64,000 nt of DNA, from the NCBI RefSeq assembly GCF_001458775.1, contig NZ_CZPZ01000001.1, positions 411,969-475,968 on the forward strand. Direction: 5' to 3'. Numbering within the stretch: the first letter of the stretch is position 1; every line of letters begins with the position of its first letter. The translations under genes were made by a program, and so were the position numbers. The notes under the pieces are model-generated. The model was not told where the DNA came from. It worked only from the letters and a program-made list of their open reading frames with translations, and searched no databases. This document shows positions 18,036 through 26,851 of the stretch, piece by piece. Source of the stretch: Candidatus Nitrospira nitrificans (GTDB lineage: Bacteria; Nitrospirota; Nitrospiria; Nitrospirales; Nitrospiraceae).

Positions 18036-18437
18036 TTACCGCAGCGCTTCTGGCATCGAGCCTACCGGCCTGAGACTCGACACCCGATGCATGACGGTCA
18101 CTCCGATCGCAGCTCCGACCGTATCCGCCACCCAATCCAACCAGTTGGCATCCCGGAATGGGACAAAGGCCTGATGGATCTCGTCGCTCATCCCATACAT
18201 TGAGGCCAGAAGGATGGCCATCGGAATCGCTTGCTGTCTCCACGCATCATTCCCGCTTCCCCGAAGAGCCCGGTAGCACAACGCGCCGAATACCGCATAC
18301 TCGATCGCATGCAAAACTTTATCACTGAAATGCGTGACGAACGGCAACTGCTCGTCAGGGTGAGGCTGCACGGATAAATAAAAAATGAGCCCGGCATATC
18401 CGCACACCGGCCCCCAGTACCGAAGAAATATCACCAT
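18036..18437 (-). CDS. VanZ-like membrane protein
   Basis: About 133 residues from the ATG at 18437, which has AGGAG 6 bases upstream; longer frames start without such a site. The protein has four hydrophobic segments and the VanZ-family motifs SDKVLHAIEYAVFGAL and SDEIHQAFVPFRDANWLDWVADTVGA. VanZ domain proteins are integral membrane proteins of unclear biochemical role. It is divergent from the GH57 gene and the two share a control region of about 100 bases. Confidence 0.85.
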   Translation of the reverse strand: MVIFLRYWGPVCGYAGLIFYLSVQPHPDEQLPFVTHFSDKVLHAIEYAVFGALCYRALRGSGNDAWRQQAIPMAILLASMYGMSDEIHQAFVPFRDANWLDWVADTVGAAIGVTVMHRVSSLRPVGSMPEALR

Positions 18438-18535
18438 CATCAACTCCTCATGCGATGTTCTATCACAAATCTGCCCGTGGATTGCATGCTCATACCCCCT
18501 ATGACATACTCGCGAGAAGGAGGAAATCGGCATCA

Positions 18536-20737
18536 ATGAAGCATGTCCACGTGTGCTTTTTGTGGCATATGCACCAGCCCTATTACACCGATCCAGTGGC
18601 CGGATCGGCCAGCATGCCGTGGGTACGCCTCCATGCGACCAAGGCCTATTACGATATGGCCTATCTGTTGGAGAAGTTTCCCGGCGTGAACGCCACGTTT
18701 AATTTCACTCCATCCCTCCTCTTGCAGTTACAGGAGATCGGCAGCGGGAAGGTCCTCGACCTGTTTCTCGAACATGCACAGCGCCCAGCGGCCGACCTCA
18801 CGCACGAAGAAAAAGCCTTTCTGGTCCGTCATTTCTTTTCAGCCAACTGGGCGACAATGGTCCGCCCCTATCCACGATACCATGAGTTGCTGGTGAAACG
18901 CGGACTGGACGTCCCGGGACAGGATCTCCATCGCGTCGCCCGTCAATTCTCCACGCAAGAACTGCTGGACCTCCAGGTATGGCACAATCTCGCCTGGTTC
19001 GGATATGGCACCGTTCAACAATATCCTCGTCTGGCCGCGCTACGCCAGAAAAATCGAGGCTTCACCGAGGATGACAAGCAGGAACTCTTGGATCTGCAAC
19101 GGCTGGCCGTGCGAGAAATCCTCCCGCTGTACCGACGGCTCTTGGAACGGGGGCAAGTCGAACTGACGACGACACCCTTCTATCATCCGATTCTTCCGCT
19201 GGTGATCGACACCGATATCAACCGGCGAGCCAGGCCGGACCTTCCCTTGCCCGCCCGTTTTCATGCTCCGGAGGATGCCGCGGCCCAACTCCAGCAGGCC
19301 GTTGAATATCATCAGCGCACATTCGGTCGGGCTCCGACCGGCCTGTGGCCGTCGGAAGGGTCTGTGTGTCCCGAGATGCTTCCGCTGATCCATCAGACCG
19401 GCCTTCGCTGGTTTGCCACGGACGAAGGTATTCTCGCACGCTCCCTGGGAATGTGCGGCCGTCCATGGCATCGGCAGTCCGCGCTCTATCAACCCTATCG
19501 CATCGGTGAACCCGAGCACGCATTGACCGTATTGTTTCGCGATCGCGAGATCTCCGACGCATTCGGATTCGTCTATCACAAGACGACGCCCGAATCCGCC
19601 GCCGAGGATGTCCTGCGGCGTGTGCGAGGCATTCTTCACGACACACCGCAAGAGAAGATCGTCATCCCCATCATCCTGGACGGCGAAAACCCATGGGAAC
19701 ACTATCACGACGGCGGAGAGCGGTTCCTGTCTCTTCTATACGAATCCCTCACCAACCACGAGCTGGATCACGCCGGAGAGGTGATGGTCCAGGCCTCGAC
19801 CATGTCGGATGCAATGACCGCCGTGCAACCCGCACAACAGCTCCCCTGCCTCCATTCCGGCTCCTGGATCAATTCCGACTACAAGATCTGGATCGGACAC
19901 CAGGAAGACAACTGCGGGTGGGATCTCCTCGGTCACACTCGCACACAGCTGATGAATCTCGCGCAAAGTCTTCCGCCCGATCGCGCGCAAGCGGCTTGGC
20001 AAGAACTCTACGCAGCCGAGGGCAGCGACTGGTTCTGGTGGTACGGCGATGATTTCGATACCGACTTTAAGCCTGAATTCGATCGGCTCTTCCGCACCCA
20101 TCTTCGGAACGTCTGGACGCACATGGGCATTCCGCCCCCCGAGCAACTGAATGCCCCGATCTGTATCAGGACCATCGCCTCCGAATCCGATTCAGTCCAA
20201 CAGCCGCTCGTCCTGTTGAATCCCGCAATCGACGGCAAGGTGACCGACTTTTTCGAATGGCGTGGCGCGGGGAACATCAACACCCGACCCCCGCTGGGAG
20301 CCATGTGGAAAGCCGACGGACTCTTCACGGCGATCCAATTCGGCTGGACTTTGGATCAGCTCGTGATGAGATTCGACCCCGACGAAACGAGTGCGACCAG
20401 GCAGGGCCTTGACGTCGACATTCTGTTGCAAGGGCCTCGATTCACCTTTCGACTGACGTTTTCGCTTGCCTCGCCGGGCCCGGAAGCTTTTCTCTTGTCT
20501 CGCCAGACCCAAGCAGACGCCTGGCAGGAGATCGGGGCCTATCGTTCAATCATGGCCCGCGCCATTCTGGAGTTGGCCGTCCCCAGGAAAGAGCTGTGTT
20601 TGGAACAAGGGGATACGATCCAGATGGCGATCATCGTGCGGGAACACGGCCTCGAAGTCGCTCGCTATCCTGGCCATCGTCCGGCTGTCCTCACGGTACC
20701 CGGGCCGGAATTTGAGGCGGAACTGTGGAGAGTGTGA
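18536..20737 (+). CDS. Glycoside hydrolase family 57 alpha-glucan enzyme
   Basis: 733 residues from the ATG at 18536, with AAGGAGG about 12 bases upstream. GH57 signature regions are visible: HMHQPYY (11-17), the nucleophile region GLWPSEGSVCPEML, and the acid/base region ILDGENPWEHY. A C-terminal beta-rich domain follows. GH57 enzymes act on alpha-1,4/1,6-glucans (amylase, amylopullulanase, 4-alpha-glucanotransferase or branching enzyme), and the precise specificity cannot be read here. No signal peptide is present, so a cytosolic role in glycogen turnover is likely. It is followed by a GalT gene, consistent with sugar-phosphate metabolism. Confidence 0.85.
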   Translation: MKHVHVCFLWHMHQPYYTDPVAGSASMPWVRLHATKAYYDMAYLLEKFPGVNATFNFTPSLLLQLQEIGSGKVLDLFLEHAQRPAADLTHEEKAFLVRHFFSANWATMVRPYPRYHELLVKRGLDVPGQDLHRVARQFSTQELLDLQVWHNLAWFGYGTVQQYPRLAALRQKNRGFTEDDKQELLDLQRLAVREILPLYRRLLERGQVELTTTPFYHPILPLVIDTDINRRARPDLPLPARFHAPEDAAAQLQQAVEYHQRTFGRAPTGLWPSEGSVCPEMLPLIHQTGLRWFATDEGILARSLGMCGRPWHRQSALYQPYRIGEPEHALTVLFRDREISDAFGFVYHKTTPESAAEDVLRRVRGILHDTPQEKIVIPIILDGENPWEHYHDGGERFLSLLYESLTNHELDHAGEVMVQASTMSDAMTAVQPAQQLPCLHSGSWINSDYKIWIGHQEDNCGWDLLGHTRTQLMNLAQSLPPDRAQAAWQELYAAEGSDWFWWYGDDFDTDFKPEFDRLFRTHLRNVWTHMGIPPPEQLNAPICIRTIASESDSVQQPLVLLNPAIDGKVTDFFEWRGAGNINTRPPLGAMWKADGLFTAIQFGWTLDQLVMRFDPDETSATRQGLDVDILLQGPRFTFRLTFSLASPGPEAFLLSRQTQADAWQEIGAYRSIMARAILELAVPRKELCLEQGDTIQMAIIVREHGLEVARYPGHRPAVLTVPGPEFEAELWRV

Positions 20738-20747
20738 TCGGCGGGAA

Positions 20748-20825
20748 TAGTGAATGAATGGAACATGGTTACTGGTTGAATTGTTGACACCCATTCTACA
20801 TTCACCATCAAACATTCAACATTTG
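20748..20825. repeat. Word-repeat spacer D (AATGTTGAATG type)
   Basis: Left arm from 20748 (words GTGAATGAATGG, GGTTGAATTGTTG) and right arm to 20825 (CATTCTACATTCACC, AAACATTCAACATTT) are imperfect reverse complements. The GalT ribosome-binding site GGAGG follows directly. Confidence 0.5.
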
Positions 20826-20836
20826 CATGGAGGCAC

Positions 20837-21841
20837 ATGCCGGATCTAAGACGTGACCCCGTTGTGGGCCGCTGGGTGATCATTTCCACCGAACGCAGGG
20901 GCCGCCCGCATGACTTTATCAATCTGCGACCGGCCCGACCGGTTTCGACGGCCCTCTGTCCGTTTTGCCCGGGGCAGGAACGGCTCACGCCGAAAGAAAT
21001 CATGGCCTATCGACCGCAGCCGGCCGGACCCAATTCTCCGAACTGGACCGTGCGTGTCGTCCCGAATAAATTTCCTGCGCTGCAAGTTGAAGGTGACATG
21101 GGTCGCGAGGGGATCGGACTTTACGATCGCATGAACGGCGTGGGCGCCCATGAAGTCATCATTGAAACACCGACACATGTCGAAGGCCTTGCCGATCTGC
21201 CGACCAAGAAGATCGAGGACGTGCTGTGGGCCTATCGAGACCGAATGATCGACCTCAGAAAGGACATTCGATTTCGCTACATTCTCATTTTCAAGAACCA
21301 CGGCGCGTCCGCCGGCGCCACCCTGGAACACAGCCATTCTCAACTCATTGCCCTGCCGATCGTCCCGACCAACGTGCAGGAGGAGTTGGACGGATGCCGC
21401 GCGCACTATCAGCAGAAGGAGCGTTGCATTTACTGCGACATTCTCCGACAAGATCTCTCGGAGGGAGATCGAATCGTCGCCGAGAATCCGGAGTTTCTCT
21501 GCGTCACACCCTTCGCGCCACGATTCCCCTTCGAAATGTGGATTCTTCCCAAGCGCCATGCGGCATATTTTGAGGAAAGCCAGAAATCGCAGTTCGAATT
21601 TCTGGCCCCGATCCTTTCGGAGTCGTTGCGTCGCATGGACACAGTGTTGTCTCGCCCCTCGTACAACTTCATTCTCCACAGTTCTCCCCTGCATGAGAAA
21701 ACCGGCGAGTACTACCATTGGCACCTGGAGATCATCCCCAAACTCACGCAAGTCGCCGGCTTCGAATGGGGCACCGGCTTCTACATCAATCCGGTGTCGC
21801 CGGAAGAAGCTGCGACGTTCCTCCGCGAAGCAGGAATCTAG
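20837..21841 (+). CDS. galT: Galactose-1-phosphate uridylyltransferase
   Basis: 334 residues, HIT superfamily. N-terminal LRRDPVVGRWVIIST and FCPGQE match GalT; the catalytic HxHxQ is seen in LEHSHSQLIALP, and the C-terminal half has HWHLEIIPK. The enzyme exchanges UMP between UDP-glucose and galactose 1-phosphate via a uridylyl-histidine intermediate; some relatives use ADP-glucose. The gene has GGAGG 5 bases before the ATG, and its TAG is immediately followed by the ATG of the tRNA nucleotidyltransferase gene. Confidence 0.9.
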   Translation: MPDLRRDPVVGRWVIISTERRGRPHDFINLRPARPVSTALCPFCPGQERLTPKEIMAYRPQPAGPNSPNWTVRVVPNKFPALQVEGDMGREGIGLYDRMNGVGAHEVIIETPTHVEGLADLPTKKIEDVLWAYRDRMIDLRKDIRFRYILIFKNHGASAGATLEHSHSQLIALPIVPTNVQEELDGCRAHYQQKERCIYCDILRQDLSEGDRIVAENPEFLCVTPFAPRFPFEMWILPKRHAAYFEESQKSQFEFLAPILSESLRRMDTVLSRPSYNFILHSSPLHEKTGEYYHWHLEIIPKLTQVAGFEWGTGFYINPVSPEEAATFLREAGI

Positions 21842-23221
21842 ATGCCGGTCCGCTTTCGCATCGAAGATCCCGCGCTTGCGGGAGCGCTGGGCAAGATTGA
21901 GCAATTGATTCGCCGCGCCGGCGGGAGAACATGGCTGGTCGGCGGCTCGGTCCGGGATCTCGCGCTCGGCCGACAGCCCCGTGATTTAGACCTCGAAGTG
22001 ACGGGTGTGCCGCCCGGCCAACTCCATGCGCTGCTGGATGGGCACTTCTCCGTGCAATTCGTCGGAAAAGCGTTCGCGGTCTTCAAGCTGCAAGGTCTAC
22101 CGGTCGATCTTTCCGTTCCCTCCCGCATGCTTTCTGACGACACCTCCCTCTCCGGCTTGCTGAGACAGGCCGATCCCAATATGCCGATCGACGAGGCGCT
22201 TGCACGGCGAGACTTCACGATGAACGCAATGGCCTGGGATCCGGACACCAGAGAGCTTCGCGATCCCTTCAACGGTCGCAGCGACCTTGATGCACGGATC
22301 TTGCGCCACGCGTCGAGCCGATTCGCGGAAGATCCTCTGCGCGTCTTGCGCGGCATGCAGCTGGCCGCTCGCTTTGAACTCGCGGGCGCGCCGGAAACAG
22401 TCGCCTTGTGTCAAACACTCTCCCAGGAGAACCAACCCAGCGAGCGTCTGTGGGAAGAATGGAAGAAGCTGCTCCTTCAAGGCCGTAAACCATCGCTGGG
22501 TTTGCAGTTCTTACGTCACTGCGGCTGGCTCCGTTTCTATCCGGAGCTCGCGGCCCTTGAAGGCTGTCCACAAGACCCCATCTGGCACCCGGAAGGCGAC
22601 GTCTGGATTCACACGCTCCATTGTCTGGATTGGTTCGCCGCAGAGCGAACCGGCGATGAACCGGACGACCTGGCCGTTGGGTTGGGCGTCCTCTGCCACG
22701 ACTTCGGCAAACCGGCCGCGACCAGAGCGGAATATGGACACGTCACCTCGCGAGGTCATGAAGCGGAAGGGGCCGGCCCAACGAAACGTTTTCTTGAGCG
22801 GCTGACGAACCAGCACCATTTGATCGATGAAGTGATCCCTCTGGTATTGTGCCATCTTCGTCCTCGTGCCCTCCACGATGCCGACGCTTCGGACAGCGCA
22901 GTTCGTCGATTGGCAAGACAAGTCAAGCGCATCGACCGATTGGTGCGCGTGGCCCGAGCCGACCATGCCGGCCGCCCGCCGAAACAGTTTGATGGATTTC
23001 CCGCCGGCGAGTGGTTGTTGAGCCGGGCACAACAGCTGTCAGTGGACCGTCAGACACCTCCTCCCATTGTCACGGGTCGTCACCTGTTGGATGTGGGGAT
23101 CCAGCCTGGTCCTGACATGGGCCGACTCCTTGATGACTGTTATGAGGCACAACTTGATGGGGTCTTCGCAACGCTGGAAGAGGGTTTGAACTATGCGAAA
23201 AGCAGGCACTCCGCTCTGTAG
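21842..23221 (+). CDS. cca: tRNA nucleotidyltransferase / poly(A) polymerase family, with HD domain
   Basis: 459 residues. The class II nucleotidyltransferase head is at the N-terminus: WLVGGSVRDLALGRQPRDLDLEV, with DLDLE as the metal-binding acidic motif, and the DFTMNAMAWD and RFAEDPLRVLRG motifs. The C-terminal half has an HD phosphohydrolase motif (LCHDFGKP). It adds or repairs the CCA end of tRNA, or could be a poly(A) polymerase. It starts directly after the galT stop codon, so translational coupling is likely. Confidence 0.88.
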   Translation: MPVRFRIEDPALAGALGKIEQLIRRAGGRTWLVGGSVRDLALGRQPRDLDLEVTGVPPGQLHALLDGHFSVQFVGKAFAVFKLQGLPVDLSVPSRMLSDDTSLSGLLRQADPNMPIDEALARRDFTMNAMAWDPDTRELRDPFNGRSDLDARILRHASSRFAEDPLRVLRGMQLAARFELAGAPETVALCQTLSQENQPSERLWEEWKKLLLQGRKPSLGLQFLRHCGWLRFYPELAALEGCPQDPIWHPEGDVWIHTLHCLDWFAAERTGDEPDDLAVGLGVLCHDFGKPAATRAEYGHVTSRGHEAEGAGPTKRFLERLTNQHHLIDEVIPLVLCHLRPRALHDADASDSAVRRLARQVKRIDRLVRVARADHAGRPPKQFDGFPAGEWLLSRAQQLSVDRQTPPPIVTGRHLLDVGIQPGPDMGRLLDDCYEAQLDGVFATLEEGLNYAKSRHSAL

Positions 23222-23554
23222 TCGGCGGGCCTGAAACCTTACCGCCTGTTCCTCGGATGCCTCTTCCTCCACACGTTACTTCCTCTCTGATGAGAACTCG
23301 CAAAGCGGCAGTCGCTTAGGTAATAGCAATTGGAATGAGGCAGTTTGGTCATGTCCAGACTATTCTGCTACAGCACTCTGTAGGATAAATCATTCGGAGC
23401 TTCATGAGAGGAATTTCGTAACCTGCTGATTACCTGATGCTCTCTGTTTCATCTTCCAAATAGGGCAGAATGGCACTACCTTTGCTGTATACCTTCGCAA
23501 GTGCCAAATGAACGGCACACATATCTTCTAATTTCTTAATAGGGGGTTCTTATA
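23222..23554. other. Intergenic leader of the Lys-rich protein gene
   Basis: About 330 AT-richer bases with no gene visible. AGGGGG lies about 8 bases before the ATG at 23555. I could not pick a promoter with confidence. Confidence 0.4.
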
Positions 23555-23788
23555 ATGAAAAGCATGTTGATGGCAGTGATGGCAGTGGCAGTGGCAGTGA
23601 CGTTCAGCGCGCCAGCCTTCGCCGGCGAGAAGAAGGAAGAGAAGAAGGGTGGCCATGTCGTGATTTCTGCTGAAGAGAAGAAGAAGGATGGCAAGGCCGA
23701 CGAGACTTTCGGCGATAAGAAAGAAGAGAAGAAGGGTGGCCACGCGGACACCTTTGGCGACAAGAAGGACGAAAAGGGCGGAAAGTAG
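23555..23788 (+). CDS. Small exported Lys/Glu-rich repeat protein
   Basis: 77 residues. A clear signal peptide (MKSMLMAVMAVAVAVTFSAPAFA) precedes a mature part of about 54 residues that is almost only Lys, Glu, Gly, Asp and His. It contains duplicated units KKEEKKGGH and TFGDKK. The DNA units are repeated too, so it grew by local duplication. No fold or enzyme motif is present; it is probably disordered and periplasmic, and could bind metal or anionic surfaces (inference). A strong terminator follows, which suggests a monocistronic, well-expressed gene. Confidence 0.75.
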   Translation: MKSMLMAVMAVAVAVTFSAPAFAGEKKEEKKGGHVVISAEEKKKDGKADETFGDKKEEKKGGHADTFGDKKDEKGGK

Positions 23789-23807
23789 ACTCGGCTGGTG
23801 AGACTGA

Positions 23808-23850
23808 GGGGGCTTTCTGCCTAAAGGGAGAAAGCCCCCCAGTGTTTTTT
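23808..23850 (+). terminator. Strong Rho-independent terminator
   Basis: GGGGGCTTTCT (23808-23818) pairs perfectly over 11 bases with AGAAAGCCCCC (23829-23839). A run of six T follows at 23845-23850. It ends the Lys-rich protein transcript. Confidence 0.85.
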
Positions 23851-24088
23851 CCTCCTAGAACAGAGCCCCACCCTCTCGATTGCTATGCTCTCTCCGAGCT
23901 GTATGATTCAGACTACACCGCTCTCCATCTGATCTTGCTGGTCACTGCAGATAGTCCACTCACATTTCATATACTTCCAATGACTTCCAGCTGAATACTT
24001 CCGCATTGACATCGGTACAAACTTTGCTCATATCGATCACTACACACGCTGCTCGCAGCAAACCTGTGCTATAGGATTCTCAAAATCG

Positions 24089-24436
24089 ATGACCAATCCC
24101 TATCATTTATTTCGGATTTGTTTCTTCCTGCTTGTGACGGCGGGGTGTGCTTCGTCTGACCCCACACTAACCAACCCTGCGTCAGGCACAGGCAATGGAA
24201 CCGCCACACTTTCCTGGGATGGCAATGAACAAGCAAACGTTGCTGGACACAAGATCTATCAGGCAACAGCCCCTGGTAAGTATGGTGCGCCGATAGCGAC
24301 CGTCCCCATGACTGTCACGAGCTACACCGTGACAGGTCTTGAAGCCGGGACCACCTATTTTTTCACAGTCACCGCATACAATGCGGGTGGCGCCGAAAGT
24401 TCTTTCTCAAACGAAGTGAGCAAGACCATCCCCTAA
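24089..24436 (+). CDS. Lipoprotein with one fibronectin type III domain
   Basis: 115 residues. The signal sequence ends in a lipobox (VTAGC). The remaining 90 residues form a single FN3 domain: ATLSWDGNEQANVAGHKIYQ, then TSYTVTGLEAGTTYFFTVTA and AGGAESSFSNEVS. Single FN3 lipoproteins act as surface or periplasmic adhesion modules; the ligand is unknown. AGGA lies about 11 bases before the ATG. Confidence 0.8.
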   Translation: MTNPYHLFRICFFLLVTAGCASSDPTLTNPASGTGNGTATLSWDGNEQANVAGHKIYQATAPGKYGAPIATVPMTVTSYTVTGLEAGTTYFFTVTAYNAGGAESSFSNEVSKTIP

Positions 24437-24630
24437 CCACCCCCCGGACCTCAAATCCAGACTTTTCCGGCGTTCGTCTCTTGACCCCTTCTCATTGAGA
24501 ACTGTATAACCACTGACGCTGGTACGTGCTGGGCAAAAGCGCTGAGTGCTGAGACGAGACGCCATCCACCACTATCGTCGTCAAGCTAGCCCTTTACCTC
24601 AGGACTTATATTTCGTCGGTACATAAGCAG

Positions 24631-24706
24631 GCGCCCGTAGCTCAATGGATAGAGCATCTGACTACGGATCAGAAGGTTACAGGTTCAAGTCCTGTCGGGC
24701 GCACCA
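24631..24706 (+). tRNA. tRNA-Arg (anticodon ACG)
   Basis: 76 bases including an encoded CCA end. The acceptor stem GCGCCCG pairs with CGGGCGC over 7 bp. The D-loop has AGCTCAATGGATAGAGC, the anticodon arm is TCTGA-CTACGGA-TCAGA with anticodon ACG, and the T-arm has GGTTCAAGTCC. In bacteria the ACG wobble base is converted to inosine. Confidence 0.95.
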
Positions 24707-24956
24707 CACCGCATCTCGTGCGTGCCGCGCGCTATCTATCATCTTCTCGTTTCTGTTGGGCGCGGATAAGCACCTTCAGTAGTCTTAATTCAATTCCGAT
24801 CGCTCGCTCGTGCCGGAAGCCCATCCAGCCTCCCCATCTCCTTGGGACCGAAGATCAACAGGTCAATTCGCGGATGGATGCATCACACTCAGCCGGTTCT
24901 GACCGAACAAGGGATAACACAATGCCCTACTCAGTCGGGTACGATTTCGTTCCGGC

Positions 24957-26228
24957 TTAACTACGTGCCGCCGCCCGGGCAAGTAGTTCCTTTTGCAAGA
25001 TTTCGATATCGGCCTTTGCGCCCAACGCGAGCTCCTCCACCTTGCGTTCACTCTCCGGTCCAGGCACATGGGAAAACTCATGGCAGTCTTCATAGGCCTG
25101 CTCTGTGGTACCAGTCGCTCTGATTATCATACCGGCGATGACTCCTCCAACAATCGCCGTGGCGAGCGTCATCGCGATGCCCACGAGTTGAACCCCAACG
25201 ACACCGGGCACCACGGCAATCGCGATCAGTCCACCCAATAGCCCGGGCATCCCATGCAGATTGTGGACGCCGCAGGTATCAATCAATTTAATTTTTGATT
25301 CCAGCATGGGCTGAATGAACACAAACCCGATCACCGAAAGCGCACCGGCAAGCAATCCGATCCCAAACGCGCCTATGGGGCTCACAAGGTTGCAAGTCGA
25401 TCCAATGGAGACGCCACCCGCCAATGCCGCATTGGCCATATCCACCATCGACGTTTTTCCATGATGAAAACGTGTGCTGAGGAAATAGGTGGCGAGCGTG
25501 GCTCCGCTCAGAGCAAGGATCGTATTCACGATCGTTTGAGGCATTTGCTCGAACGGCACGATCGCGGTCGCAAAACTCGGCCAAAACAGCCACAGCACCA
25601 TGGACCCGAGCATTGCGAACCGATCAGACGTCGGATCGGATTCAATCGGCTGACTCCGCTGCTGCGCAGTCGTCAGCACCAGAGACGCGGCTAGTCCGAA
25701 ATAGGCACCGAATGCATGGATGACGATCGATCCGGCCGAATCCTGAAACCCCTTGGTAAGGCCTGAACCATTATCCAAGACCAAATATTCGTTCAGCGCA
25801 TAGAGCGGCACCAACAACAGCGTGAGTAGGGCATATTGAAATACCCGCAAGCGTCCGAGCACCGCCCCCATCGCGATCAACGCCGTCGCCACCGAAAATT
25901 CAGCCAGCATCAAGGTCTCGACTGAATGGGCCTGTATCGAATGCCCCACCACTCCGTTCGCCCGCAACAACATGTACAAAGGTAGCCCCGTTGCGACGAC
26001 GAGATAGGTGCCGGTCGTGGCGCCGAAGCCATACCGTCGGACGAACACCATGAGAAAGCCGAACCCGACGACCAGCATGGCCAGGATGTGAATCGAATAG
26101 TTATATTGCGCGACCAAGCGCGCCTCATTCACGGCACCAGCCGGCTCCTCGGCACCGACCCAACTTGTCACACACAAGAGAAAGAGACTTGCTGCGCTGA
26201 GCATCGTCAACCAGAAGCGGTTCTGCAT
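24957..26228 (-). CDS. Rh50-type ammonium channel/transporter
   Basis: 423 residues from the ATG at 26228, which is preceded by AAGGAGG. A cleavable signal peptide (to about residue 26) precedes 11 hydrophobic helices. The sequence has Rh-family rather than Amt-family features: HILAMLVVGFGFLMVFVRRYG near the N-terminus, IVIHAFGAYFGLA (first pore His, residue 171) and DTCGVHNLHGMPGLLGG (second pore His, residue 325). It conducts ammonia or ammonium across the cytoplasmic membrane. In described Nitrospira, Rh50-type permeases have been reported from clade A comammox organisms, while others use Amt. No glnK gene is adjacent. Confidence 0.88.
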   Translation of the reverse strand: MQNRFWLTMLSAASLFLLCVTSWVGAEEPAGAVNEARLVAQYNYSIHILAMLVVGFGFLMVFVRRYGFGATTGTYLVVATGLPLYMLLRANGVVGHSIQAHSVETLMLAEFSVATALIAMGAVLGRLRVFQYALLTLLLVPLYALNEYLVLDNGSGLTKGFQDSAGSIVIHAFGAYFGLAASLVLTTAQQRSQPIESDPTSDRFAMLGSMVLWLFWPSFATAIVPFEQMPQTIVNTILALSGATLATYFLSTRFHHGKTSMVDMANAALAGGVSIGSTCNLVSPIGAFGIGLLAGALSVIGFVFIQPMLESKIKLIDTCGVHNLHGMPGLLGGLIAIAVVPGVVGVQLVGIAMTLATAIVGGVIAGMIIRATGTTEQAYEDCHEFSHVPGPESERKVEELALGAKADIEILQKELLARAAARS

Positions 26229-26812
26229 CGAGTCCTCCTTGGACAGTAGGAGTGAATGGGGGGATCTAGGGGTGGCAGTGTACTCCACCGGCAAGCGCTT
26301 TTGTCAAACCCCACCAAAGGCTTGCTCGCGTGGCCGATAATCCAGATGCAGAGGCAATACGCCGGCAGGGAAACGAGGACCAATGCTCAAGTAGGCGATA
26401 AACCAATGAAGTGTCGGTTTTGGAGAAGCGCCTGCGGCTTGTGGTGAGATGACCAGGCCACGGCCGACGCAATCAACATGGGCGCGCCGACCGTGCTATC
26501 AGCGCATCACTTACCGGCTCCAGACGATCTTCCGCGGCATTCACAGGATCAACGAACTCGCGCATGACACCAACCCATTTCTCAAAAGCCCTGGGTTCAG
26601 GACACATCCCCGCCCGTACTTCCGGGTCAGGCACCGACAACCCATTCCGACCGCCGGCTGCCTGGCCCAAGCGTGAAGGGCCGCAAGCATGGAGCCGACG
26701 TTCATGCCATCGGTCGGCTCCGCCGATTCGTTTCGTTCAAGTGGCGATTTCTCAACCGACGGCCCTCAGCAGATGACCGACGCGCAATCCCGCACCATTT
26801 TTTACGGCCCGC
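26229..26812. other. Long intergenic region, no convincing gene
   Basis: Nearly 600 bases between the Rh50 gene start and the promoter of the FlgO-like gene. Short open frames exist on both strands but none has a ribosome-binding site or recognisable product. It may hold a decayed gene. Confidence 0.35.
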
Positions 26813-26840
26813 TAGACAGCAGGACTTCCCTGAGTATAAT
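26813..26840 (+). promoter_or_regulatory. Consensus-like promoter of the FlgO-like gene
   Basis: TAGACA (26813-26818), a 16-base spacer and a perfect TATAAT (26835-26840). Transcription should begin near 26847, 5 to 11 bases before the ATG codons at 26852 and 26858. Confidence 0.6.
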
Positions 26841-26851
26841 GGCATCAGTTC

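Noticed and set aside
26473..26670. 65-codon minus-strand frame upstream of the Rh50 gene
   Set aside because: The composition is plausible but there is no ribosome-binding site or recognised domain; it may be a gene relic.
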